From positions 411,659 to 475,658 of the forward strand of contig NC_015057.1 of assembly GCF_000178975.2 (NCBI RefSeq): a DNA stretch of 64,000 nt, in the 5' to 3' direction. This DNA comes from Granulicella tundricola MP5ACTX9 (GTDB lineage Bacteria; Acidobacteriota; Terriglobia; Terriglobales; Acidobacteriaceae). A program made the position numbers and the translations under genes. The notes under the pieces are model-generated. The model was not told the DNA's origin. It saw nothing but the letters and a program-made list of their open reading frames with translations, and ran no database searches. Below, in pieces: positions 9,497 to 19,700 of this stretch (the first letter of the stretch is position 1; the number at the start of each line of letters is the position of its first letter).

Positions 9497-10305
9497 GACC
9501 GCCCGACTTTTCGGGCATCTCACATCAACGACCGGCGTTGTCGGTGGCGGGGCTCAGGAACATCAAAAGCATTGTTTGATACTCCTCAAGCCAGCTCAGT
9601 TAGCCGTATGCAACTGCTTGTTGAAGCCCGATGTTGCTTGGCCTGCTCGACCCGCGAAGGGCCGCCCAGCTGCTCGCGCAGCGCATGGGAGATCAGCATT
9701 CGGTTTTACGGCTCCTGTGTGGTCGGCTGGTCCTTGGGAGTATGAAGCTGCGTGCCAAAGATCTGCGGCTGCCTGATCGCATCAGAGTGGCGGTCCAGCG
9801 TGGTGGAGGCGAACCACACGGAACCCGCATCGCCAGCGTATGCGCTAAAGATAATCGTCGGACCTCGCGCCGTAATGAAACAGAAACGCAGCTTCGCTGA
9901 CGTCCTCACCGGAGTGCGTCGCGTCGTCAGCCAGCAGCTTCACCACCTGCCGCCCTCGCAGCCTCATCCGTCTCCGGATTTGCCGCTCCTTCGGCAAAGG
10001 AGACCTTGCTGTTCTGCCGCACGACCATGTGCGGACCGCGTCAGTGCAGGTAGAGGCGGGTTGACGCCGGCCACATTGAGGCGCATCTCGGTATGGGCAT
10101 CAGTTTATGAGTTGGAGATAAGTCGTGTTCCACTCGCTGCGGGATCGCAAGCCCAGCCATCAGCTGGCACGTATATTGATCACATCAGCGCGCAAGCTCA
10201 ACATAACGTCAAGTGCAAACGACCCTGTCCGCGTACAAGCTGTTGACAGCTGGGCAGCATCCCATTCAAACCATTCTGCGCACCGGGCCTCCTCTGAGCT
10301 CGATG
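9497..10305. other. About 800 bases with no supported gene
   Basis: Several short frames exist on both strands, but none resembles a family I recognise and none has a convincing start. On the minus strand phrases near 9700-9960 look protein-like but are interrupted by stops in every frame, so this may be another eroded gene. I see no RNA gene, terminator or repeat here. Confidence 0.4.
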
Positions 10306-13300
10306 TTATTGGACGGTGAACGTGTAGCTCGTTGAATGTACCACCGAACCTGCCGTCGCGGTGATAGTAATGGTCGTCGTCACGGGCACAGCAGTGGGGC
10401 TCCCACCACCGCAGCCAAGCATCAGCGTGGCCAAGAGGCAAAGCGACGCAAGGCTCGCCCACCGTCGCCGTTTACTCGTAAAGAATCCAAGGCACAGCAG
10501 GCTGCCACCGAACACAGCCATGTTTATCCTATGAGGCGAATCCGAAAGTTCATGAAGGAGGGCCTGGCGCTGCGCTGTTTGGATTGTCAGCGTAGTCTGT
10601 GCGGTCCCACCAGCTGGAGTGACGGTTGCTGGGCTGAAGCTACAGCCAGCGCCTGAGGGCAGCCCGGAACAGCTAAAGCCGACACTCTGATTGAATCCGT
10701 TGACTGGCGTAATGCTGACCGCGGTCGTCACAGACTTACCCGCCGTCACTGAGCCGCTCGTCGGCGAAAGACCAATGGAGAAATCGGCTGGGAGCGCCTG
10801 AATTGTGACAGTTAGCGCGGGTGATGTGGACCCCGCAAAGGCGCTGGTGCCTCCGTAGCTTGCTGTAATCACATGCGCTCCCGCAGCGAGTGAGCTTGAC
10901 GAGTAGTACGCCTGACCCGAAGCCATCAGACTGGCCTGCCCAAGTACCGTTGTGCCGTCCATGAATGTAACAGAGCCGGTCGGCACGCCTGAACCAGCAG
11001 AAGGCGTCACGGTCGCGGTGAAGGTGACGTTCGTTCCGACACTCGTTGAAGTGGACGATGCTGACAGCGCAGCGGTCGTGGCGATTAGGCCTGGCACAAT
11101 CTGGGTTGCGGTCTCGGCAGCATTCTTCGTTGCTTCTATGTTGCCCACGCCGTCGGTAGCGACGCTATAGAAGCCGTACGTATGGTTGACCGTGCCGGTG
11201 TAGTTTGCAGTCACGCCCCGGACGGCGCTCTGCCACAGCGTAAAGGTGCCTCCGTTGTCTGAGACGTAAACGTTGTAGGTGACGATTCCCGATCCCTGAT
11301 CGGTGCCCGACCAGGTGACAGGGAATGTGATCGTTGTTTCGGTCGCAGGCAGCGCCGTGACCCTGCTAACGGGGGCGTCGATGTCGATAGTGTTGACCCA
11401 AGTCGGTGTTGTGATGGGCGTGTTCGTATCGAAGATGATGCTGGCTGCGTTCGAGATCTGCGTACCGGTAGGCATGCCGGGCTTGAGTGCGACGTTGAAG
11501 ACCACGCTCGCCTGCCCCTTCATGCCATCAGTGTCCGCAGGCAGGAATCCAATTGTCGGATCGGTAGGCGGCAGCCCGGTGGAGGGATCGATGGACTGCA
11601 AGGTCCACTTCAGGAGGCCCGTGTTCTGGTTGAGACTACCCTCGATGCGCACGCTCAGGCTGGAGTTGATGCTATACACCGCAGTGAAAGCGTTCGCCGT
11701 GCCCTTCGGCTTGATCACGTTCGCGCCGAAGCTGATGGCGCCAAGGCTCAACGTAGTGAGATCTACCTTGGCGGGATCGAGTTGATCTGTAACTACAACC
11801 ATCGCAGCCGGCAAGGTCGCGGTTGCCTGATTTTCGAAAAAGATGGCGTACGGAAGAGGCGCAGTAGCCCTGATGAAGTGGCCTCCCGATCCATCGCCGT
11901 TGTTGCCGACCTTGGCGTTTGGATCGATGGAGCCACCCGTCGTTCCAGATATCGTATCGGTTGTCGGAGGGTCTGGCGGTCCCGGCGGAGGAGGATCCTG
12001 TCCTCCAGCCGGATCGTCGGGATCATCAGCATCCGAGTCCATGGAACAGGGTCTGCCGGCCTGCACGTCCAGCTCCGTTCCTGCGGTCAGAACGCTGAAG
12101 GACTTCGTCCAGCAGGTGTCGAACTCCGGAATCAGGTTCCCCGGATTCGTGATGAGATCGAGCCGACTGTAGGAGTTGCCGGTGAATAACTCCGCGCCAT
12201 CGATCGGCGAAGGAATGCTGTAGGTGCACTTGTAGAGCACCCCACCCAGCGCGTCGTTGACATTATCGGCCCACACAACGCAGTGGGATGTATCGATGGG
12301 GAAGAGATACTGCGTTGAAGTCGCGAAGTCGTGGACCAGTTCCGTGTCGTCGGTGGATGGTAGCCCGGTCACTACAAGCGTACTCCCCACATAGGCCGAG
12401 CTTGGCGATGGGAGCGTACCGGCGCTCACAGCAGGGGTATTGCCAATCAGCGATTGCGCAAGCTCCGTCTGTAGTGTGGCCGCGAGAGACTTCGCCTGCG
12501 CCGCGGTGGCTCCGCTGGTCTGATACTGCGTGAGGTACCGATCCAGGCAGTCGACAACGGTTGGCGATCCGCTCAAGGCCGCAGCACAGGATGTCGAAGT
12601 GGTCAGAGTGTTGCTTCGAGAGGACAGTTCGGAGTTCGCTGCAGACAAGGATCCGTACCAGGGTGAACCGAGTTGCGCCGAGATCGTGTAGTTGTCGCTG
12701 TCCACCGCGTCCGTGATGGCGATTTGGTAACTGCGCGACTCACCTGCCGCAAGGTGCGGCACCATCAGTGGAATACGCATACCTGACGCTGTCGTCGCTG
12801 AAGTGGTGGCCTGGACACCAGACCCCAGTTTCGGTGAGACGCCCACGCCGTAGGTCGCCGAAACATTGGCAGGAAGGTCGATCTCCATCGGCGCCATATA
12901 GGCATCCGTGTTGCCCGAATTACCGTAGCTCACAGTCACCACCGAAGAGACACCCGTGCGGATCTTTGGGCGTCCGACGATTGTGGCCCAGAGTTGTGGA
13001 CCGCCGCCACTCGCCACGACGAAGCCGGCAGTCTGCATGAACGTTGTTCCGTTGTTCGGATTGAGGACGATGATGTTGTACGTTCCCGGAACGACTCCGG
13101 CTAATGGGAAGGTGCAGCTAATGCTGGTTCCCGTCGGAGATACGCTGGCCGACGCTGAAGAAATCGTGGCGCCGTTCAACGTAAGTTCACATGTGGCCCC
13201 GATCTGAAAGCCGACGCCGTTTACGGTGATCGTCGCATCGCCTACGTTCCCTCCGGTGGAGGGAGTGGCCGTTACGATCTGACCTGTGCCCAGTTCCGCG

Positions 13301-15615
13301 TAAAAAATATCGTTACCGTCCGGACCGGAATCTCCATTGGCAAAAACTTGCTGCAGTGCATTCGGCGTCACTGGAAAGCTGGCCGAAGACGTCGAGCCCG
13401 TGAGGTGTATGTTGCCGTTGGCATCCACTGCCATCGGCACTGAATTGAATCCGTTATCCGTCGTGCCTCCGAAGTAGGTGGAGTACAGGATGCTCGTTGC
13501 GGCGGGGTTAAGCTGCACCAGCGTAAAGTCCGACCCGCCAGTATTATTGAGTGGTTGCAAAGCGTTCGCGGTGGTTGGAAAGTCGGTCGAGGCACTAATG
13601 CCGGAGAGCCAGATATTGCCGCTTGCATCAACGGTCATCATACTGGCGCTATCAAGCCCTGAGCCGCCGATATAGGTGCCATAAAGTAGCTTTGTGCCAT
13701 CGGCGCTTAGCTCGCCTAGAAACGCATCCTGGCCGTTGGCCATGCCGTTCCCGTTCAGCATCTTCGACAATGCATTGCTGGTCAGCGGGAGGTCGCTTTC
13801 CGCGGTGTAGCCGTAGAGCCAGATGTCGCCCGCCGTGTCGAGATGGATGCTGGTGAGTCCCTGGTTGCAATACGGGAAGCCGTTCTGGTCTTCGGTCTTG
13901 CCGCCGAAGTATGTCGAATACAACACCTGCGAGAGATCGGGGCTGAACTTCGTTACCACGCCGATCGTGTTTGGATTCGGAGAGTTGGCGCACCCATGAC
14001 TGAGAGTCACGGGCTGCTCATAGGCAGTAGCCGTTACGGGATAATCGCTGGACTGTGTTGTGCCGGCATAGTAGACATTCCCCGTCCCATCCACGGCGAG
14101 GCTGCTGGGCCAGCCTTCCCCGGGTCCGTTGGTCTGTCCACTTTGCGACCCGCCGATGAAAGTCAGGTACGGAATCTGCAACTTGCCGTTGGCATCGAAC
14201 TGAACCTTGCCGACAAAAGAATTGTCGACCCCGTTTGGCTTCTTCTGATATGCCGTCGCGCTCGCGTTCAGTCCTGCCTGAGAGGCCACGCCCGACATCC
14301 ACAGGCTGCCATCGGCGTTCGGCAGCAGGCTGGTGACGGCTTCGTCTCCCGTGCCGCCGAGATAGGTCGAGTACAACAGTTGCGACCCATCGGCGCTGAT
14401 TCTCGCCAGGAAGCCATCAAGCCCTCCACCTGCGGTAATTTGGTACGCATTTGAGGTAACCGGAAAATCGGTAGATTGCGTATACCCACCGACATACACG
14501 CTGCCATCTGCGTTCGCGACGATCGTGGTTCCCTGGTCGTTTTGTGCTCCTCCCAGAAAGGTCGAATACATGAGACTTCCTGCGGAATCGAATTTCATTA
14601 CTACGATGTCGTACAGGTAGACACCTATGTTTTTGCGAACCGTCTGAAGCGCATTGCCGGTAACCGGGAAGTCCTCGGACGCTGACCAGCCAGCGATGAA
14701 TGTGTTGCCCTGTGCATCAAGCGTTATGCTGAATGCCTGGTCGTTATGAAGGCCACCTGCATAGGTGGAATAGAGCAAACTGATGGTCGGATCGATGACG
14801 AATGTCCTGCTCTTGTCGTATTGCGCAAAGTGAAATCCGAAGGTGTTCGGTGCAACGAGCGTGAAACTGCCCTCCACCGCGCTCTTACCATGCTCAAAAT
14901 TCTGATAGAGCACCGGCTTGTGGACTGTGGTGCCGATACGCAACTCCCCTTGCGCGGTCGTGCTCACTGCATCAGCACTGGCAATCTTCATGCGGATCAA
15001 ATCGGGGTTGGCACCCGCGGCCACGACAAAGTCATATTCCAATCTACCGCCGTGACTATAGAAGATCAGGTCGATGCCCGGGTAGATGTTCCGGTAGTGA
15101 AGCCGCGCATAGGTCGGTGCGTTGCTGATCCAGCGGCTCGGGTCCTTGCCTTTGAATAGGTTGACCTTGCCCGTTCGCTCGTCCAGCGGTTCGATGATGG
15201 CATTTGAGTTCGCGCCGGAGAGTTGAATTCGCTCTTCGCGAATCTGCACCTTCTGTGCTCCACCCTGTACGGTGGAACCGGCACCTGAGCCGGCAGCAGC
15301 TTCGACCACCGGTTTACCCGACGCAGCTTTATCCCAGTCCAAGGTTTGCAGCACAAAACTGTCCTTTAGAAACGCCGCACGGTAGCCTGATGCCTGGGCC
15401 GTCCACAGAACGTCTGGCGCCGTCTGTCCTTTGTTCTCGATAAACGAGACAGTATCCCGTTCTTGCTGGCTTATGAGTGAAAGGATGGCAGGCTTGTACC
15501 TTGCCACAGAAGAGGACAAAGCGATCTTAGCCGGTTCCTGTGCCGAAAGACTTGGTAAAGCGAGCCCCAGAATCAGAGCTAAGATCAAGGCAACGTACGG
15601 GCGGAGAGCACTCAT
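10306..15615 (-). CDS. Giant secreted SBBP-repeat protein with Ig-like domains and C-terminal anchor
   Basis: 1769 residues. Signal peptide about 1-25 (ALILGLALPSLSAQ). An N-terminal module (about 55-260, with FIENKGQTAPDVLWTAQASG) normally precedes SBBP repeats. Seven or more SBBP-type units follow to about 760 (recurring LLYSTYLGG / DSAGNIWLSG patterns, probably a beta-propeller), then an IPT-like unit (about 775-860), a DUF11/DUF7619-like region, an Ig-like bacterial-3 domain (PTGSVTFMDGTTVLG) and a final Ig-like unit. Near the end is a hydrophobic helix, a KRRR stretch, then a second helix ending LMLGCGGG. AGGAG precedes the ATG by about eight bases. A surface adhesin or matrix role is likely, not proven. 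Confidence 0.88.
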   Translation of the reverse strand: MSALRPYVALILALILGLALPSLSAQEPAKIALSSSVARYKPAILSLISQQERDTVSFIENKGQTAPDVLWTAQASGYRAAFLKDSFVLQTLDWDKAASGKPVVEAAAGSGAGSTVQGGAQKVQIREERIQLSGANSNAIIEPLDERTGKVNLFKGKDPSRWISNAPTYARLHYRNIYPGIDLIFYSHGGRLEYDFVVAAGANPDLIRMKIASADAVSTTAQGELRIGTTVHKPVLYQNFEHGKSAVEGSFTLVAPNTFGFHFAQYDKSRTFVIDPTISLLYSTYAGGLHNDQAFSITLDAQGNTFIAGWSASEDFPVTGNALQTVRKNIGVYLYDIVVMKFDSAGSLMYSTFLGGAQNDQGTTIVANADGSVYVGGYTQSTDFPVTSNAYQITAGGGLDGFLARISADGSQLLYSTYLGGTGDEAVTSLLPNADGSLWMSGVASQAGLNASATAYQKKPNGVDNSFVGKVQFDANGKLQIPYLTFIGGSQSGQTNGPGEGWPSSLAVDGTGNVYYAGTTQSSDYPVTATAYEQPVTLSHGCANSPNPNTIGVVTKFSPDLSQVLYSTYFGGKTEDQNGFPYCNQGLTSIHLDTAGDIWLYGYTAESDLPLTSNALSKMLNGNGMANGQDAFLGELSADGTKLLYGTYIGGSGLDSASMMTVDASGNIWLSGISASTDFPTTANALQPLNNTGGSDFTLVQLNPAATSILYSTYFGGTTDNGFNSVPMAVDANGNIHLTGSTSSASFPVTPNALQQVFANGDSGPDGNDIFYAELGTGQIVTATPSTGGNVGDATITVNGVGFQIGATCELTLNGATISSASASVSPTGTSISCTFPLAGVVPGTYNIIVLNPNNGTTFMQTAGFVVASGGGPQLWATIVGRPKIRTGVSSVVTVSYGNSGNTDAYMAPMEIDLPANVSATYGVGVSPKLGSGVQATTSATTASGMRIPLMVPHLAAGESRSYQIAITDAVDSDNYTISAQLGSPWYGSLSAANSELSSRSNTLTTSTSCAAALSGSPTVVDCLDRYLTQYQTSGATAAQAKSLAATLQTELAQSLIGNTPAVSAGTLPSPSSAYVGSTLVVTGLPSTDDTELVHDFATSTQYLFPIDTSHCVVWADNVNDALGGVLYKCTYSIPSPIDGAELFTGNSYSRLDLITNPGNLIPEFDTCWTKSFSVLTAGTELDVQAGRPCSMDSDADDPDDPAGGQDPPPPGPPDPPTTDTISGTTGGSIDPNAKVGNNGDGSGGHFIRATAPLPYAIFFENQATATLPAAMVVVTDQLDPAKVDLTTLSLGAISFGANVIKPKGTANAFTAVYSINSSLSVRIEGSLNQNTGLLKWTLQSIDPSTGLPPTDPTIGFLPADTDGMKGQASVVFNVALKPGMPTGTQISNAASIIFDTNTPITTPTWVNTIDIDAPVSRVTALPATETTITFPVTWSGTDQGSGIVTYNVYVSDNGGTFTLWQSAVRGVTANYTGTVNHTYGFYSVATDGVGNIEATKNAAETATQIVPGLIATTAALSASSTSTSVGTNVTFTATVTPSAGSGVPTGSVTFMDGTTVLGQASLMASGQAYYSSSSLAAGAHVITASYGGTSAFAGSTSPALTVTIQALPADFSIGLSPTSGSVTAGKSVTTAVSITPVNGFNQSVGFSCSGLPSGAGCSFSPATVTPAGGTAQTTLTIQTAQRQALLHELSDSPHRINMAVFGGSLLCLGFFTSKRRRWASLASLCLLATLMLGCGGGSPTAVPVTTTITITATAGSVVHSTSYTFTVQ

Positions 15616-16230
15616 AAACAGAAACTCCTGATGAACCAGACCGGTGGCCTGGTTTTTTGCTTACACCCCTAGTGAGTTGGAACTGCAAAATATCACACAT
15701 TTTTTACAGGTCACACAAATTGACATGCCTGGTGCGGGTCAGATTTCTCCGCAATCTCAAATGAGACGCGGTGTGGCCTCACACTCGCTGGTCATATCGT
15801 TGGTGCTCGTTGTTGGGCACTTGGGAGCAAACTACCTTGCCAGCCCAGCGCGGTAACCTCGTTCAGATCGAACTGGAAGGAGACCGCTTCGGGTCCCAAC
15901 CTTGAACTGCCTTCTGATCGTGCGACTCCAGGCGGATCGCTGCCACGGAGGAGTCTACCCGAACAGGTGCCAACTCTTACGTTAGTCCCGAACGGCACAG
16001 AAGTACCGTCGCAGTCAGGACGAGTAAAGAACGGAGAAAGTGCATGAGAATCATCACCAGCATCTAGATGTAGAAGCGATGTTGGGGGCATAGTTCGTGG
16101 CGCGGCCAATCAACATCGCATGTGCACGATTCCATGAACAGTGACCTTGAAATTAGCACTTGACCAACCTGAGCCATACCCGCCGTTACGGATGACTGAC
16201 ATTTCCGAAAACTCTGTCAGTCTTAACGTG
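15616..16230. other. About 600 bases without a supported gene
   Basis: Contains the leader of the SBBP gene at the left. On the minus strand 16054-15977 encodes a signal-peptide-like MILMHFLRSLLVLTATVLL and then a TAA after 25 codons. Protein-like text continues in other frames to about 15800, so this could be an eroded small secreted protein. I cannot name it. No RNA gene or repeat was seen. Confidence 0.35.
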
Positions 16231-16738
16231 TCAATGCAACACTGCCTTAAAGTTACTAGCTGGTGTTTCAAAGTCCAACCTCTTGCGCGGGCGTTGATCG
16301 AGGTGCAGAGCTACCTTGTTGAGATCTGCCTGGGAGTAATCAAATAAGTTGTTTTTACTTTTGAAGTACTGTCGCAACAAACCGTTGGTATTTTTGTTCG
16401 TGCCGCGCTGCCAAGGCCTCTGCGGATCGCAGAAGTAGAGCTTCACCTCGTGGCTGCGGTGAAGCTCTTATGTTTGGCCATCCAAACCCTCGATCCGACG
16501 TCACCGAGCGCTTTAAAGAGGCAGGAAGCTTACGAACCTACCGGGTCAGAGCAGCGACGACCGTTGCCATGTCTTTGTCGGCTACTTTATCCACCATAGT
16601 AAATTGCGAGTGTCGTCCGACCAGGGTCGCGGTATGACTGTTCTTGCTTCCGCTGAGCAGGTCACTTTCCCAATGTCCGGGAATTGCGCAACCCTCAATC
16701 TCTGCAGGTCTTCGAGACCCGCTCAAGATGTGTATCGA
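16231..16738 (-). mobile_element. IS30-family transposase remnant (copy 2)
   Basis: Reading leftwards: RPAEIEGCAIPGHWESDLLS, SKNSHTATLVGRHSQFTMV, a short broken stretch around 16447-16538 (with RKLPASLKRSV and AKHKSFTAAT in different frames, plus an in-frame stop), then KLYFCDPQRPWQRGTN, NTNGLLRQYF and LDQRPRKRLDFETPA. This is the catalytic and C-terminal half of an IS30 transposase with at least two frameshifts and one nonsense codon. The N-terminal half is missing. It sits between the SBBP gene and the end of the next receptor. Confidence 0.85.
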
Positions 16739-16797
16739 TCTAAAACGACTGGCGCAGTGAACTTCCGAGAGCCTTCTCTTGCAAAGAACCGAGTGCG

Positions 16798-19700
16798 CTA
16801 GAACAGAAAGTGGAGGGCCATTTGGATCTGGCGCGGAGCCCCGATAGTGTGCTTGGTAATGCCGAGGCCGCCGGGGGTTTTGGTGTAGAGGCTGTAGGGG
16901 TCTGTGCTGTACTCGGGTGCGTTGTTGTAGCCCTCGTTCTGCGAGACGTTGTCGGTGGGGATGTCGAAGCTGCTGGTGTTGGTGAGGTTGAAGACGTCAA
17001 AGGTGTAGCGGAGAGTGTAGCGGTCATGGATCGGAAGAACCTTGACGAGCGAGGCGTCGGTGCGTTTCTGATAGGTCTGGCGGAAGATGTTGCGCTGGCC
17101 TGAGGTGAAGCCGGTCTCAAAGGCATCGCCGATGGGGACGCCCTGGCTGCCCTGCGCGATGAGCGGGATGGTGAAGCAAGAGGGCTTCAAGGCTGCGCCG
17201 GTGCCGGTGTTCTCGTTGTAGAAGGCACCGTTGTTTCCGGTGAGGGCTGTCTTGGCGGTGCAGCCGGGGGCGAGCGGGACGATGGGATTGGTGATTCCGT
17301 CGAAGGTGCTGTAGTAAAGGCTGCCTACCGCGCCGGAGTAGTCGATGATGCTGTACGGCTGGCCGCTCTGGATGATGGCGATGCCGTTGATGGACCAGCT
17401 ATTGGCGAGCTTGCCGAGGAGTGTTCCGTCGCCGTAGAACTTGGGCAGGGTGTAGCTGTAGGTAAAGTTGAGGACGTGCTTGCGATCGAAGTCAGCCGAG
17501 CCGTAGCCGCTGCGAAGGTTGTTGGGATCGTTGCCGTTGTAGAAGAGGCCGAGGGCGCTCTGCTCGTCGGTGGTGTGGGAGTAGGTGTAAGAGACGCCGG
17601 CCTGGATGCCGTGGCTGAGGCGCTTTTCCAGGTGCGCCTGGAGGGCATGATAGGCGGAGATGCCGGCGGCTGTGTAGGTTTCGGACTCGGATGAGAGGCC
17701 GGTGTATGGGACGCGCAGGTCTACGTTGCCGCCTTCATAGTTCTGCTGCATCTGGCCGTACTGGCAGTTGACCTCAGTGGGGTCGTTGACGCAGATGGGT
17801 GGGAAGGTGTTGGGGTCAAGCACGGTGTAGCCGTAGCTGAAAGATTGCTTATTGACGCCGGCGGCGTGGGTGGGACTGGCGAGCGTGGCGATCTTGGCCT
17901 GATTGAAGGGCAAGGGGATGACCTGGTGGCGGCCGAGGTTACCGACGTAGCCGATCTCCACGAGGAGGTCGTTGCGGGGCTGCCATTGCAGGTTGAGGGT
18001 GAAGTTGATGCTGTACGGGAGTTTATTGGCGGGGTTATAAGCACCGAGGGTGAAGGGCTGTGCGCCGGCGATGATGGCGGCGGCGTTGGGGAGCGACTTG
18101 GTGATATCGGCTGCGCTGGGGTTAGAGGGTCCGGGGCCGCGGGTTGAACCCCAGGGGGTGGCGAGCGAGTAGGCGCTGGTGTCCGGGCCGTAGGGCGTTC
18201 CGGCGCCGCAGATAGGGATGTAGAAGTCATAGAGGAAGCTGGTGTTGCCGTAGGGGGAGGAGCTATAGGCGCAGTGTTGCTCGGTGACGAAGGGCGGGGT
18301 CTGGCTGATGCCGAAGGGGCCGCCGGAGATCTCGCCTGCGGCGTAGCCGGGTGAGAGATAGGTGTAGAGTTCGCCGCGATCGTAGTACATGCCGGTGCCG
18401 CCGCGAAGGACGACTTTGTGGTCCGCGAAGCTGGGCTGCCAGGCGAAGCCGAGGCGGGGGGCGATGCCCCACTGGCGGCCGGTGAGGGTGGTGTTGCTGA
18501 TGCCGTGGGTGCCGTTGGCATTGTTGCCGGCGATGATGATGCCGGAGTTGGAGATAGTGTCAGCGGAATCAGAGTAGCTGTAGGCGGTGGGGTCGAAGTT
18601 GAAGATGCGGCCGTTCTTTTCGGTGAGGCCACCGTTCCAGTCGTAACGAAGGCCCGCGGTGAGGGTGAGGTTGGGTAGGACCTGAAACTTGTCCGAGACG
18701 TAGAGGCCGGTCTGGTTGGCGCGGTAGTAGCGGTTGGCGTCGCCCTGGAGATACGTGGTGGCGACGAAGCCATTGGTGCTGTAAGGGGTTATCCAGTTCT
18801 TGGCGAAGGTGGCGAGATCTGGTGTGGCTACGGCACCTTTACCGGTGCGCTCGTCCCGGACATTGAGCTGGGTGTATGAGAAGCTGCCGCCAAAGGTGAT
18901 GGCGTGGCGGCCTTTGGTCAGGATGGCGCTGGCTGAGGGCTGGATGCGGTTCTGGAAGACGCCGGTGTAGGAGCTCTGCGAGGAGGCGGCGGGGCCGATG
19001 TTGAGTGTCTGAGCGCCGAGCCCGTCAGGGGTTGCAGAGCCAAGGGTATCGACGATGGTGAGTCCGGGGAAGGTCGAACCGAAGGCGGGGTTCATGGCCG
19101 CGGCGGGAGTGCCGGCCTGCCCGGGCGCGAAGGGCTGGTCGTTGGTGCTGTAGGCTTTCTCACGCAGGAAGCCGAGGGTCTCCGTGACACTGAGGTTGGA
19201 GGTCAGGGTCTGGACGTTGTTGATGGAGAAGACCTGGGAACCGATGTCCATGTGCTCGGTAAAGCCGCGGACGTTGGAGATTGCGAAGGGCGCGCTGTTG
19301 GGATCGTGCTGATAGAAGTACTTAAGCGCGAGGAGGTCCTTGGGGCTGGCGTTCCAATCGACTGAAGCAGCGAGCATGTCCGCGATGAAGGTGGAGGTAC
19401 CGGTCTGGAAGGAGTTATAGGGCGAGAAGAAAGACGGGTGGTGTCCGTTGTCGTTGGGGATGAGCCAGCTTCCATCTGGGTTCTTGGCCTGGAAGACGCC
19501 GAGACCGACGGGATTGCTGGACCAGTCGCCGGCGGTGACGCTGATGCCGTTTTCTGCGATGGGACCGGCGAAGGAGTTGTTGGTGAGGGCGGCGAGGCCG
19601 GCGGGAGTGCGGTTGGTGTCGCTGAGCCCGATGGGGACGGCAGCTTCGGTGTCGCCGGTCTCCTGATCGGAGACATGGAGATGCTGATAGCCGACGAAGC

